Positions 44,800-55,599 of a stretch of 64,000 nt of DNA are shown here, in pieces. Origin of the DNA: Anthoceros angustus (Eukaryota > Streptophyta > Anthocerotopsida > Anthocerotales > Anthocerotaceae). Made by a program: the position numbers and the translations under genes. Location: contig MU008215.1 of NCBI GenBank assembly GCA_010909165.1, positions 1 to 64,000 of the forward strand. The letters are read 5' to 3'. How positions within the stretch are numbered: the stretch's first letter is position 1; each line of letters begins with the position of its first letter. The notes under the pieces are model-generated. The model had not been told where the DNA came from and made no database searches. It saw nothing but the letters and a program-made list of their open reading frames with translations.

Positions 44800-46362
44800 A
44801 GAACTCTTTATTCCGCTTGCACTAGAAACGTATGGGGCAATGGCTGAGGGCTTTGACAAATTTAAGCAGTCCTGTGCCAAAGCTTGCCATGCGCGCAGAC
44901 ACGGTGCGGGGCTGTCCCTCTCGTACTTCACATCATACTTCTGACAACAGGTTTCAATTGCCCTTCAACGGGCGCTCTCAACAGCGATCCTCCACAAGGC
45001 GGTGATAGTAGGTGACGCATCTTCCTCTACCTCCGTGGTTTGCAGGCCGTTTATTCTTCCTGCATATGACATTGTGGGTGCAGTAGGTGACTTTAGGTAG
45101 GGAACTTAGTTGCTCCTTTCTACCTCGACCCCCTAGTCACCTTTGGTTGTCCCCTCCTGGATGGGCTTTTCCCATCGTTTTTTCACCTCAATATAAACCT
45201 TCCCTTTATATGTTAGTAGAACTTATAGATCATTTGTTTACTATGATTTGTGGAGAGAGTTTGGCTCGAACTGAATTGAAAGATAGTCTCACATGACCGG
45301 ATGGTCTATGGTGACAACTATGTATCTTTCAGCTCAGACCATCTTTTGCTAGAGAATGTATAGTGCGTATATTATATCAAATATGCATACTTTACTCAAA
45401 TACTTGTTTGGAAGGTTTTTACAAAGGTTTTACTACATTGGTATAGCGAGGCTTGCACTCGCTTCTCTCCACTTTTGATACGCTTTAATTTCACTCAAAC
45501 CCTCTCCACTTCTTGATATATTTTTGTTCCACGAAACCTAGATGCCGCTATTCTTCATCCCGTACTTCACTCTCATGCGGTTCAATCATGTCGAGCAAGC
45601 CGTCTTTGGAATTAATACCCAATTTGACTTTAGTGTGTACTTTGTGAACACCAGCAAGGGTTGGATTACAAGTCTTTGATTGAGGACAATACATTTCTTG
45701 GAGGCCTTGTGCTCCATCTTGTGTGTAGTTGCTTTATAAGATCTCTTAGTTTAATGGGTCGGGTTCTAGTGCTATGTATTGCAAGTAGCCCTTGTGCTTG
45801 AGGACAATACATTTCTTGGAGGCCTTGTGTTCCATCTTGTGTGAGTTGCTCCATAAGATCTCTTAGTTTAATGGGTTCTAGTGCTATTGCAAGTAGCCCT
45901 TGTGCTGCGTGTGGAATCTAGAGAACATTTATTGCACTTTGATACTAATATTTATTGCATTTTGATACTTTGACTACATACTAAAAATATTATAGAAACT
46001 CAGCACGTTAACTATACAAACCTAATTTATTATGGATTGAAGCTCAAAGGTTGGTATTGCACATGGCATCCAGGATTTGAGCTATTCTAACAATCGAAAT
46101 CTCTATGCTATAACGGCTTTTCTAACAATTCAATCAAAAGCTGCTATGTTGTAACAGATTTTACCATGCTATACATGAACCGTCAGATGGGCTAAAAGAC
46201 CTGCATATGAATGGTACCTTCCTCACATGGGCTAAAACACTTGCACGTGAATGGTCTCAGCATAATGAATAATGGTGATGAACACCATTTAACAGGTACC
46301 TGGAAGCTCTACTTTGTATATCGACTCTAGCTACCTATGTAATTTCTGAAGTTCCATGTGAC
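44800..46362. other. Intergenic region downstream of the CoA carrier gene
   Basis: AT-rich DNA with no convincing gene. It holds a 116-bp tandem repeat (listed separately) and a short imperfect direct repeat ATGGGCTAAAA near 46190 and 46228. Confidence 0.5.
45683..45907. repeat. Tandem repeat of about 116 bp, two copies
   Basis: The segment starting GAGGACAATACATTTCTTGG occurs at about 45683 and again at about 45799, with small indels. No function is seen. Confidence 0.85.
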
Positions 46363-48438
46363 TTATCCGGTCACTATGGTCCGTGCTTTTTCTCGAGGGG
46401 GGACTTTTAGCCAAGTCTTCAGAGTTTCGTACGCACCAAACCCGATGGCCACGGAGGTACCAACTGCACATAAGTGGCCGTTCCAAGGGTCAGTACGGTA
46501 GCAGGTTAGGAGAACGAAAGCAAATGAAAAGAGCCTCTCGAAACGCAGTAAAATGATAGCAGCCATCTCATTTGCCTCAAGACCTTGATGTAGTTAATGC
46601 TGAGCCCTGCATACATCTGCCTCCACCCATGAGTGCGGAAAATTGTGACTAAACCATGCCATGTTCCCTTGTAATGCACAGGGACCAATCCGGATCCTCT
46701 GTATGCGCCTTGGACCTGATCCCAGCAACAACTGTCAATTCTTGAAACAGGATATCAAGAGGAGAGTGCAGAAACAGAACAAACATGCCTTATTTAGTCT
46801 GTGATGAAATCTACCTGCATCTGCCGCCTAATTACATCAAGAGGATAGGTGCAAGTCTGGCCGACTAAACCAGCCACTCCCCCACACCCAAGTTTCCAGA
46901 ATATGGAAGGCTCATCATCACCTGGTATCTGCTTCTTCAATGATTCATATACATAAAACTTGAGACCGGCATATGGGAATATTCCCCACAAAGTTGGTCC
47001 TGCAAACACAACAAAAACAACAATATAGTATTGCACGAAAATGGACATGGCTGGAAGGCATGGTAAATTAATACCAGAAGTCAACCTAAAGAGGATCAAT
47101 CTTAGCTAGCACATTGATACACATACACTTCGACGCCAATTTCAAAACAGTTCTGATGTTGCAACCGTTTAAGGTCTTCTTGAAGGCACATACCAACCCC
47201 TCGGTACAATCCACGGATACCGCTCTCCTTGTAAACCCTGGAGAAGACATCTCCAACACCTTTATACACAACACCTCTAAAAGAACTATCCCCTGCTGCA
47301 GCGGAACCCGTCTGCCGAAAAGTGAACTTGTAAGTGGCCAGCATTACAATATCTACACATCTGAGCATCAGCAAAGCCCAAAAGCCTTCCATTATACTTA
47401 CATTGCATGCCAATCGAGTCCGTGCGAGATCTAACGGGTACGTGCTAATGACCGCTGTTCCCCCAGCTAATGACCCAGCAACGAGGTCAACCATGGGCCC
47501 TGAACCTGCTGGAGGATAGTATTGTATTATCCATCGACGATACTGCTCATAACTCATAAAATGCAGAGCAGCGTATGGAACGACCCTCATGACGTTTGCA
47601 CCATTTCCTCTGTTTCAAAAACAAGCCTTCTATCTCAGGCCACCAGCAATAGGAAAAACAATACCAGCAGCCAACAATGTTTGCCAATTGAAACCCACGC
47701 CACACTCATGTTCATAGACCGGGTGCTACTTCAAGGTGGAAGACCCACCGGTAGAACCCACGAATGCCTTCACTTGTCCATATAGACGTCAAGGACCGCC
47801 AGACTCCAAGTGTCTGAAAGTTGCCGTGCCTAGTCTGCAGTTCACCAGACTCTAGCTAAGTGCCCCTGACAGAAAAGCCAACAACCATACCATGCCATGA
47901 CCTTGAGTTCACACTTCAAACTCTGCGTTCACCGACCAAGATCACTGCCCAACCATGTACAAGCGATTCCTATTACATGGTTTCGTGAAAATATACGATA
48001 TGCAGTATCAGAATACCAAGCTTGACGGACCTCCGTGTTAAAGATATTGCTATACCGTCAATTGCCTTGGAAACCCTAAAGGCACTACGGAAATGCTTTC
48101 CCATCCGCAACAATTCACAATGACCTCATGCACAGGTTGAAGTGAAACGATTTGCAATAGTGGACCAAGGCCACTGCACATTTCCAGTGACAAGCAGTGC
48201 TCATGTCTGATGGACTAGCACAAGGAAAAGGAGCACCAACCTGGTAAAGAATCTTAACACGCTCAAGAGGAGCCACGGCAGACTTAGCAAACCCGCCAGC
48301 CACACCTCCAGCTATTAGCTCCTTCGCATAGGTCGGCATCGAATCCCTCCAAGAATCCAGACTTTGATCCTTTTCAGCCATTGACACAGTCCTGCTGTAA
48401 TCCGGATTAGAAACCAAACTCTGGGCTCCCGGGTCCAT
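46363..48438 (-). CDS. Mitochondrial coenzyme A transporter (SLC25 carrier), seven exons
   Basis: Exons on the minus strand: 48438-48241, 47834-47749, 47609-47402, 47311-47194, 46999-46815, 46715-46584, 46463-46363. All introns are GT-AG. The protein is about 342 residues. Its three carrier signatures are PLERVK (about 57-62), PLDLAR (about 153) and PLDVIRR (about 256). [20 protein letters not shown] and [20 protein letters not shown] match plant CoA carriers (CoAc type; relatives yeast Leu5 and human SLC25A42), which import CoA into the mitochondrial matrix. An in-frame TGA at 48481-48483 lies upstream, and 48438 is the first ATG after it. The last exon needs one extra base near 46455 to keep frame ([13 protein letters not shown]), a likely sequence error or a real frameshift. 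It is the only host protein gene I can model fully. Confidence 0.9.
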
Positions 48439-49221
48439 CCTTCCGGATTGATCGAAATCCACGGTAAAACAATCTTGTGATCAACACGGAATTCTCCGAC
48501 AGTGACTCTGAGGAGGACAATGAGAAGCTTCTTCCACACGCACGCTTCGTGAATCCTGCCCCTAATAAGACAGCAGGGCACCAGAAGGATAACATCCACG
48601 ATTCCTCCGATTTTGACGACAAAGAGTTGAAAACCTAGAAGACCATATCAACCTCTTTCAGGCAACAACCCCATCCTGCAAATGCCAAACTCCACCAACG
48701 TGTCTGATCCAGCTTCTTCACGCTATGACTGCCAAATCCGTAGCCCAACACTAAAACTCTGCCGGAACTCCTGGGCATCTTCCGATCACCTGCGGTTCTA
48801 AGAATTGCGAGATGGCGATTGCCATGGATCCTGCTCACCGCAGGATCTTCAGAGCACAGCCCATTCCTCCATCTGTTGCCCGCGACTATGCGCAAAAGTA
48901 TGGCAGATTTTTCACGCAGTTGGGGATCTGAGACGGCGTCAAAGGAGATATGTGGCAACCTGGACTTCCAGCGGAAGTCGAAGAAAAAGCGCAGCACAGC
49001 GCGCAGCATTCGGACACGCAACATGCACAACGGATCACCACCGCATAGCCCGCGGGCAACTCGAATTTCAGACCTGTTCTGAATGGCCCACCAGTTCCTC
49101 GTGCACATCGGCCGGGTGTGAACGGGTCGGTAAAACTCATGCGACCAGGGAATCAAAGGATGGATACAGGGTATTGGTGCGGGGTGCTGGAGGCTGGAGC
49201 TCGACCTAGACAGGGCCGCAG
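48439..49221. promoter_or_regulatory. Shared upstream region between the CoA carrier gene and the snoRNA cluster
   Basis: The carrier gene reads leftward and the snoRNA cluster rightward, so this 0.8-kb stretch should hold both promoters and the carrier 5' UTR. GGCCCA at 49085-49090 is a site II element (TGGGCC on the other strand), a motif common in plant snoRNA and ribosomal-protein promoters. I see no convincing coding sequence. Confidence 0.45.
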
Positions 49222-49241
49222 TATAAAATGTCGGTTTAGGG
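49222..49241 (+). promoter_or_regulatory. TATA box and telo-box-like motif of the snoRNA cluster
   Basis: TATAAAA at 49222-49228 is followed by TTTAGGG at 49235-49241, the complement of a telo-box core. It lies 150 bp before the first predicted snoRNA. This arrangement is usual for RNA polymerase II-transcribed plant snoRNA clusters. Confidence 0.5.
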
Positions 49242-49372
49242 CTTCGGAGAGTATTAGTCGGTCATTTCGCTCTGCGGGAGAGGCGGCTTTCCCGTGGCCT
49301 CTGCTGGTGGCTCCGTGTCTTAGCTGTCTCGTTATTCATGCTGTAGGTTCGAGCGTCCTTGTCATTCATGTT

Positions 49373-49457
49373 GTGGGTCATGTGATGAATGAGAAAACTG
49401 CAACAAGATGAGCGCGCCTTTGATTACAAGGAAACATTTCTCGATGCTGATGACCAC
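49373..49457 (+). ncRNA. Box C/D snoRNA 1 (predicted)
   Basis: Box C GTGATGA is at 49382-49388 and box D CTGA at 49447-49450. The terminal stem GTGGGTCA/TGACCAC pairs seven bases with one bulged G. The likely guide lies just before box D (CATTTCTCGATG). Such RNAs direct 2'-O-methylation of rRNA or snRNA; the target is not identified. Confidence 0.7.
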
Positions 49458-49620
49458 ATGTTGCTAGGTCTGGTTGACAGCATCAACTGTCTGGTTTACA
49501 GTATCAACTAGTTGCAGGCGCTGACTGAGTTTCCCTGCCTGAAGCCGTGGTGTCTGGGCTGTGAAGTGGTGCAGACTCTGTGTGACATGTTTCAGTCTCA
49601 TTCTCTTGCTTCATGCCTTT

Positions 49621-49700
49621 CAGCGATGATGAGTTTTTTGATACATGTTAGACTGTTGAGATGATGCTTCATCCGTGAACACAAGACTTATCCTGAGCTG
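49621..49700 (+). ncRNA. Box C/D snoRNA 2 (predicted)
   Basis: Box C ATGATGA is at 49626-49632, a C'-like AGATGATGC near 49669, and box D CTGA at 49693-49696. The terminal stem CAGC/GCTG is short. The guide before box D is ACACAAGACTTATC. Confidence 0.65.
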
Positions 49701-49772
49701 CGCGGCTGACCGGTGTTACGTGTGTTTTAGTTTTTAGGGTTCGGGTCTTGTGTAGGGCTTGCGAGTCTTCAT

Positions 49773-49850
49773 CAGTGAAGATGATTGGAATTGGTCCGTG
49801 TTTCTGACAGCCTAAGGCATATGAAGACACTTAACCTTTCTGATTCTCTG
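49773..49850 (+). ncRNA. Box C/D snoRNA 3 (predicted)
   Basis: The terminal stem CAGTGAA/TTCTCTG has one mismatch. The C box is degenerate (ATGATTG at 49781), D' is CTGA at 49804-49807, C' is ATGAAGA near 49821, and D is CTGA at 49840-49843. It is weaker than the others because of the C box. Confidence 0.5.
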
Positions 49851-50045
49851 TGAAACTCTGTTGGGACGGTGTTTCGTTTGATCTTCAGTGTAATAGCTAG
49901 GGTAGGGTGCCCGTCGTTGGTCCTGGTTAGTGTAATCGGTTGAATTGGTTCAGGTCTTTTTTTCCCTTGTGCAGGCAGTGACCTAAGATCGTTATCTGAT
50001 TTTCTTATTTTAGTGCCCTTGTCGGCTGGTCTCCGCTGACATTCT

Positions 50046-50136
50046 GGCAGGGATGATGATGCAATTAGATGTCAAAGGTGGTTTTACCACTTCTGATGAC
50101 AAAACCTTGAGGCATATCCATTCTTACTGACCTGCC
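50046..50136 (+). ncRNA. Box C/D snoRNA 4 (predicted)
   Basis: A perfect six-base terminal stem GGCAGG/CCTGCC encloses box C ATGATGA (50053-50059), D' CTGA (50093-50096) overlapping C' TGATGAC, and box D CTGA (50127-50130). Guides are TTTTACCACTT before D' and TATCCATTCTTA before D. All features have standard spacing. Confidence 0.8.
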
Positions 50137-50381
50137 CTGGTTTCACATCTTTCGATTGTGAGCCTACTGTTAAACTTTTGTGGCCTAGAGATTTTTGTGA
50201 GTGTTGTTCTTGCTTGGCTTCGTGTTGGTCTCTCCGTGTCTGGTCCTGTCACACATTGGGTTCTTCGTGTCTTTTATTTCAGCTGTGGCTGGTTGCCGTG
50301 CTAGTCTGTCTCGAAGCAAGTACGAACCAAGTATAGTACGTCGCGGGAACAGTTCGACAATGGTAATGGATTGAAGAGGTG

Positions 50382-50475
50382 GGGAAGGCCAAATGATGAG
50401 ACCTTTCCTAGGTCAACCATGATGCGGGCAGATGGCATTGGCCATATCTGAGATCTAGATACTGATGGCCTTCCC
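50382..50475 (+). ncRNA. Box C/D snoRNA 5 (predicted)
   Basis: A perfect ten-base terminal stem GGGAAGGCCA/TGGCCTTCCC flanks box C ATGATGA (50393-50399) and box D CTGA (50462-50465). A C'-like TGATGC lies near 50429. The guide before D is GAGATCTAGATA. It is the most convincing member of the cluster. Confidence 0.8.
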
Positions 50476-50835
50476 AAAGAAAGTCGTCCCTGGATATTTG
50501 CCTACTTACTTTTTGCAGCCGAATCTTAGTTTCGTCGGCGGTTGTTTTCATGAGAGTCCAGGTGTGACAATTGCGTAGGTCTCCAATGCTCATGGGTAAG
50601 GTACCACTGAGAATCCCACATGAAAAGCGTAGGAGTCGGATGCCCAAGGTTATGAGATGTTTAAGATCAGCTTACCTGACGAACCACAGGGCCACCTATG
50701 TTTTTGGTTTTTTAGGTTTCAGTTGCATAGCTCAAGCTGCCGAACACGGCATACCGAACTTCCAAACACGGTCCAAGAACTCTGAATCTCATTTATCAGG
50801 CAGGTTGTGATGCAAGTCGGATGTCATCATCATTG
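50476..50835. other. Downstream part of the snoRNA locus, nothing recognised
   Basis: No further C/D pair with a stem was found, and no gene. It may be the 3' part of the snoRNA host transcript. Confidence 0.4.
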
Positions 50836-50975
50836 GCGCCTGTCTACACTTTTACTCCATTCTTAATTGGCGCCTGCCTACACTTCTACTCCATTCTTAA
50901 TTTTGGGGTTTTCATCCGAAACAACATTTAAATCCATTGCGAATGTTTTTTGCACTTCTACTCCATTCTTAATTT
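50836..50975. repeat. Short triplicated word near the end of a minus-strand frame
   Basis: CTACACTTCTACTCCATTCT-like units of about 30 bp occur at about 50836, 50870 and 50953. In the minus-strand frame they encode a repeated IKNGVEV. Confidence 0.7.
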
Positions 50976-51840
50976 CATCCGAAGTAATATTTTTATCCAT
51001 TGGGAATTCCTCTGCTAATGGGCTGTCTGCCTTGATCTCCTCAACTCTACTATTTTTTTGCATGCTAGGAAGATGTTGAAGTTTGAACAACTTTGTCTTG
51101 ATGAGCTTCTGCGTACAGTGCGTACGGACTTGTAGAGTGCTATTCTTTGCAAAGGAAAATATGTTTGCCAAAATAAATGTCTCCGATCTCAATATTCGAA
51201 TCAGATGCTTTGGTCGCTTCCTCCACTGTCGCAATCCCTCTCTATCACTGTTGTATGGAGCCAATATCTTCTCTGGTAGGTACCTACTCTGTAGGTACCT
51301 ACTGAGGTACCTTCCTTTGAATGCATTGTTATTCTTTGTCACCCACCACTGGACAACTAAGTAAGGTTCATCGCATAGGAAATCCAAGTCTTCGACTTCT
51401 GCAATTCAAAAAGGCTTATTTTGATCGTCTGTCTCACATGGAACTGCAATCATATGGCCTCATTTGATCTCGGACACATCTCCATCAAATCTCGCCAACT
51501 CGATGGCTACGGCACCCGATGGCCTATAATTCCCGAGATACATGTGACGCGGTTCAAGGTTTCACGAAACTGGAGCCGGAATAACAAAGACATCCGGAAC
51601 AACAATGGGATTCAAGTTCCGCTCAGCCTCGTCCCTGCTGTACCACTCCCATGGTCTATGAAGTTCTCTATCGACTCCTCCTCTGATTTTCTCACAACTG
51701 CTGTGATAAGGGTGCAGAAAGGAGTTTCTCCGGTAACCTCTTTTTGCACGGACTTCCGCAAACCCAAATTGCATGCTAAAATCCGCACTAAAAGCGGCCG
51801 TTTTGAAGAGTCGGTCTTGTTTACCGTGCACAAACATATT
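50880..51840 (-). pseudogene. Degenerate protein of unknown family with two in-frame TGA stops
   Basis: A single minus-strand frame runs from about 51837 to 50878, interrupted by an SPVS-type stop near 51562 and TGA codons near 51455 and 51415. It includes RPSGAVAIELARFDGDVSEI, GHMIAVPCETDDQNKPF, IAEVEDLDFLCDEPYLVVQW and AFKGRYL. The phrase KPF(W)IAEV...VVQWW resembles small beta-barrel domains found in plant transposon-linked proteins. One TGA sits where Trp would be expected, consistent with a G-to-A change. The function is unknown. Confidence 0.4.
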
Positions 51841-51849
51841 TGATTTTAA

Positions 51850-54230
51850 ACTTTATCAATTAAAGGCCTTCACGAAAGAAAGTCATTCTCTTAATGGTGT
51901 ACAAACATTTAGATTTTTGGGGCTTGTAATTGCGTGTGCACCAACCTTTCATTGCATGTCAATCCTAAGACTATACTCGCCTGAATTTTACAATACTTTG
52001 TTTCTTAGACATTGGGACAATAATATCTTCATTAACTGATGCTCTTGATGCGTGCGGTGCAAGAATGAGAGTGGTATGGTCTACACTTGGGTAGGCCAAG
52101 CGTCTCAAGATTCAAAAGATGCAAAAAGTTCTCACTACTAGTTCAAAGTTTTACCACTAGAATAAAGATTAGGGCTAAGTAAAGATAAGAACATATCCAT
52201 AGGGAGGTGCACAAAAGGTTGAAAGCCAAAAGGAACCCTTCAAAAGAACAAAAATATAAAATATAGCAAAAATGCAAAAAAAACAAAATTTTAGGCAAGT
52301 GCGCGCATTTGCCTCAAAACTGGACTTTTGGGAATTTTTGGGATTTTCAGATTTTGCTCTTTTTCTTTGGTGAACTGTCGGAGTGCTATGAGGCATGAAC
52401 CATGCAGGTTCATACTCCTAGGCCCTTCTTGACCTTGGTGGACAAGTGCGCACTGGGCCTCCTTGCACCATGGTGCGCGCACCGCGCCCGCGCCCCATAC
52501 TGACGGGATCGCGGCCCACGACCCCAACGCGTCAAGACACAAGGACTAAGTTACGCACGCAAAGAATGTGAACTTGATGTATGCTTGCTTTTATAAACTA
52601 CATTTTGTTAGGCATTTTCATTAACCAAGGACATGGGAACATGTCCTTTATTTTGATTGGCCCATTGTCCAAGGATTCATTTCCTTTAAATATTAGTTAC
52701 GGAAATAGATCCGTTTTGAGCGGATAACTAGGTAGGCTAGAAAAGCCACTTAGTTTAGGTCGAAACAACGGGGGTACAAACCCAAATAAGGCACGATCAG
52801 CGTGGAAGGAGGCGGCACCAAGCGTGAGGGCTGCTTCCGCATCATGACGAGAACATCAGCTGGAAATCGAGTTGGGCGGAGCGTGAGGATGATAGCGGAC
52901 ACCGGCGTGAAGATGGGGAGGAGGGCGTCTATCTCCTTTGGTCTTCGAAATTGCGCCTCAAGAGCGCTGCTACTAGGAACATGGATATTGTGTGATTTTC
53001 TAGCCATCTGGGCATCAAACCTTGCAGATCTGGGCGTTTTTGCTCACCACGTGGCTCCCTTTGCAGCGCTGAGGCATGATTTACGAACCTCCAGCCAGCG
53101 CAAATTGTGCTGGCCCAGGAAACATCGAGATTTATATTGGTTGCGCAAGAGATCGCTTCATTTCGAAGACCAAATCTTCAAGGGCGCTTCTCCAAGATGG
53201 AGCGGTGGCATTTGAGGCGCCTCCTCTAGCCGGGGCGATGCCATCTTGGAGCCTAGAGCACAATCAGGCGATTCCGGTACGTGTGGCTAATCGAGCTCTA
53301 TGGGCATTCTGATTCAGCTAGGATTTGAGGTCTTCTAAGCATTCCTTCACCTCTGCTAGCTTCTTACGGTGATGGCGTGTTGGAGGAGGCCAAATCCGGG
53401 CCTAATCATGGGCTTTCCCAAATACAAATTGGGAATTCAAGATCTAGCAGCGCTTCTCATTCCTCTTTGTTCTTTGCGATGTGAGCTTGTGGGAGAGGGA
53501 GGACAGATCTTGCCATTCAAGATTTCCATCTCATGCGGGCTACAGCATGGTCTGATACTTTGGATTCCTAGATCAAGAGCAGGTGGATTGTAGCTTTGCC
53601 AACATTTCTGATTTTGGGAATTTTGGGGATTTTGGGATTTGCTGAGGCAGCGGCCCTTGCACTTTTGCTGGTTTCTTATAGTGACAGCGTGCTAGAAAGG
53701 AGGATAGATCCCACCATCAAGTTGCAGCTCGGTAGTCGAAAGTGGGAGGAGGATCCGTTTATTTGACACGTTTCAATTTCAAATCTGTGAGCGCTGTTTG
53801 TCGTTGCTAACCCTTAGAGGCGTGGGAGCTGACCCCAGACAATCCTATTACAGGAACTGTACAATCCCATTCCAGTGATTGTGGGGGCTGTCCCATACTT
53901 GGGACTGTCCCAGATTTAGCTTACACAATCCCAATCTAGGGCGAGGTCTCACGGTTTTTGATCCCCATCACGGACGCCTGATACAAGCATAGGGACAGGC
54001 CAGTGCTTTGCCAACATTTCTGATTTTGGGAGATTTATGAACCATTCAAGTCTTGTGAATTTCGAGGCAAGCTAGCTATTATAGCTACGGGAAGCCTTTG
54101 GTGGTGTGTTCTTGGCGCTAAGAGTGTGTTGGTGACCCAGCTAGCCCCATTTCAAAATTGGAAGGTCCCACTTCGGGTGGCCCCGACTATTGGGGATCCT
54201 TATACTGCTAGGGATAACTGGAAAGTCTCA
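51850..54230. other. No recognised gene
   Basis: No convincing coding region or RNA. A repeated word, TTTGCCAACATTTCTGATTT, occurs near 53596 and 54008. The stretch 53820-53960 has several CAATCCCA/TGTCCCA words and may be an old repeat. Confidence 0.4.
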
Positions 54231-54947
54231 TTGCAAAAGGCATCTGATTTAGGCGCCTTATAACGCCATCTCCTTGGTCGCTTTTGTTCTTCTCCACCTG
54301 TCAAGGGGGCGCTGTCTCTTGTCTTGACGACAGCTCTCACCTCCAACTCCTCTAGCTATTGCAAAGCCTACTTCACCAGTGGAGTATCAATTAGCTGACA
54401 AATGATCTGTAAATCCTTCAAGGCTTTAGTTTTCTCATTCCCCTTTTGGGGTAGGTTCAGACTGCCTTTTTCCCATTGGGCAGTCTCTCCGCTCCTGACT
54501 GATGATGTTGGGTGGGATTCCTGCGACTCTATTATCTCCTGGGTGGGTTAGCTCCTTCATCCTGCTCCATGGGGGTTGCCTCCTATACACTTGGTGGCAC
54601 TGCCACCTCTTCCACTTGTGCCGCTGTCTCCTCTTGGGCGAGAGGCACCTCTCCTTCCTTGGCGTCAGACGCCTACGTGGTCGCATCATCCAAGACCACT
54701 ATCTGAGGTGAAGCACTCCCTTGCTCCACCTTGGGTTCCTCCTCCGCCTTCTTAACCTTCTTTTAGCGAGGGACCCCTGTACCATTCCAAAGAGGGACCA
54801 CTTCAAATGGCTGGTAAGACTCCTCCAGCTCCTCCTTTGTAAGTACTTCATGTGCCACTCACAAATGCACCAGGTAAGTGCTCAAATGACTGTGCCTTGC
54901 TCCTTCATTGTCCACTATGTTGACCTCGTGACTTGTCTCGGCGATGC
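54230..54947 (-). other. Degenerate coding-like stretch downstream of the 55-kb frame
   Basis: Minus-strand words such as EKTKALKDLQIICQLIDTPL near 54400 look protein-like, but stops and frame changes are frequent. It may be the 3' part of the same gene as 54948-55568. Confidence 0.25.
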
Positions 54948-55568
54948 TCATAGGCGATCGACATGTCCCCCCAGTGAGCTCCTTGCTTCAATTTCCACAT
55001 AAAATGAAAGAACGTAATGTAAGTGTGGTTGTGAGAAAGTCAGCCCCAGCACTATCCTTGTGAAAAGCTTCCATTTGAAACGCAATCTTATACGCCCTCC
55101 GGTATGCAGCGTCTTCGCATCCACCCCTCCGATAAGCATGTTGAGAGCTTCCTCAGGAAGATAAGCCACTACTGCCCTCTTGGCTTCTTCATTTCTCTCG
55201 GTGGGAGCCACACCCTCACTCTCACTTTCTAGCCTCCCATACACCTTGCGGATGTGCTGGACAGTCCATCCCTTTGGATCTGTCCGGACATCTCTTTCGT
55301 CCATCTTCTCCGTTTCTTCTTCTGTGAGCTAGAGCTGCCTGTAACAAGCCTCCATCAATTCCACGTTAGAGTATGCCCAATGCCTGTCGTAGGCCCACTG
55401 CAGCTGCACGTTGTCATTCGAAGCCCACTGCCGAAAATCCCACGAGTCTCTCGGAGAGACTTGCACACTGAAACACAAAAACCCTGGCCCCTCCTTGTCG
55501 GCCTGCTCTTTTTCGGCCTTCTCCTTCGCAGGTTTCTCCTTCTTCTTCTCTGTCGCCGATGGGGCCAT
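54948..55568 (-). pseudogene. Unidentified minus-strand protein with charged N-terminus, one internal stop
   Basis: ATG at 55568 starts MAPSATEKKKEKPAKEKAEK. FLCFSVQVSPRDSWDFRQWA and ELMEACYRQL follow, then TAG. The same frame continues LTEEETEKMDERDVRTDPKG, QHIRKVYGRLESE, EAKRAVVAYLPEEALNMLIG, and stops near 54948. The amino-acid content is protein-like over about 200 residues. It could be a transposon gag-like protein or a broken host gene; no domain is recognised. Confidence 0.4.
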
Positions 55569-55599
55569 CGTCTCCTTGCTGCTGGAAGGCTTACCCACA

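Noticed and set aside
46363-48438. Alternative assignment as a mitochondrial ADP/ATP or AMP-type carrier
   Set aside because: The motif context ([31 protein letters not shown]) fits plant CoA carriers better than adenylate carriers.
46363-48462. Start of the CoA carrier at 48462
   Set aside because: The codon there is GTG; the first in-frame ATG after the upstream TGA is at 48438.
48635-49156. Overlapping open frames on both strands upstream of the CoA carrier
   Set aside because: Both strands are open over a similar stretch because of local composition. No motif; more likely promoter and 5' UTR.
49441-49530. Possible sixth box C/D snoRNA starting at CTGATGACC
   Set aside because: The first base of box C is wrong, no flanking stem could be formed, and it overlaps the end of snoRNA 1.
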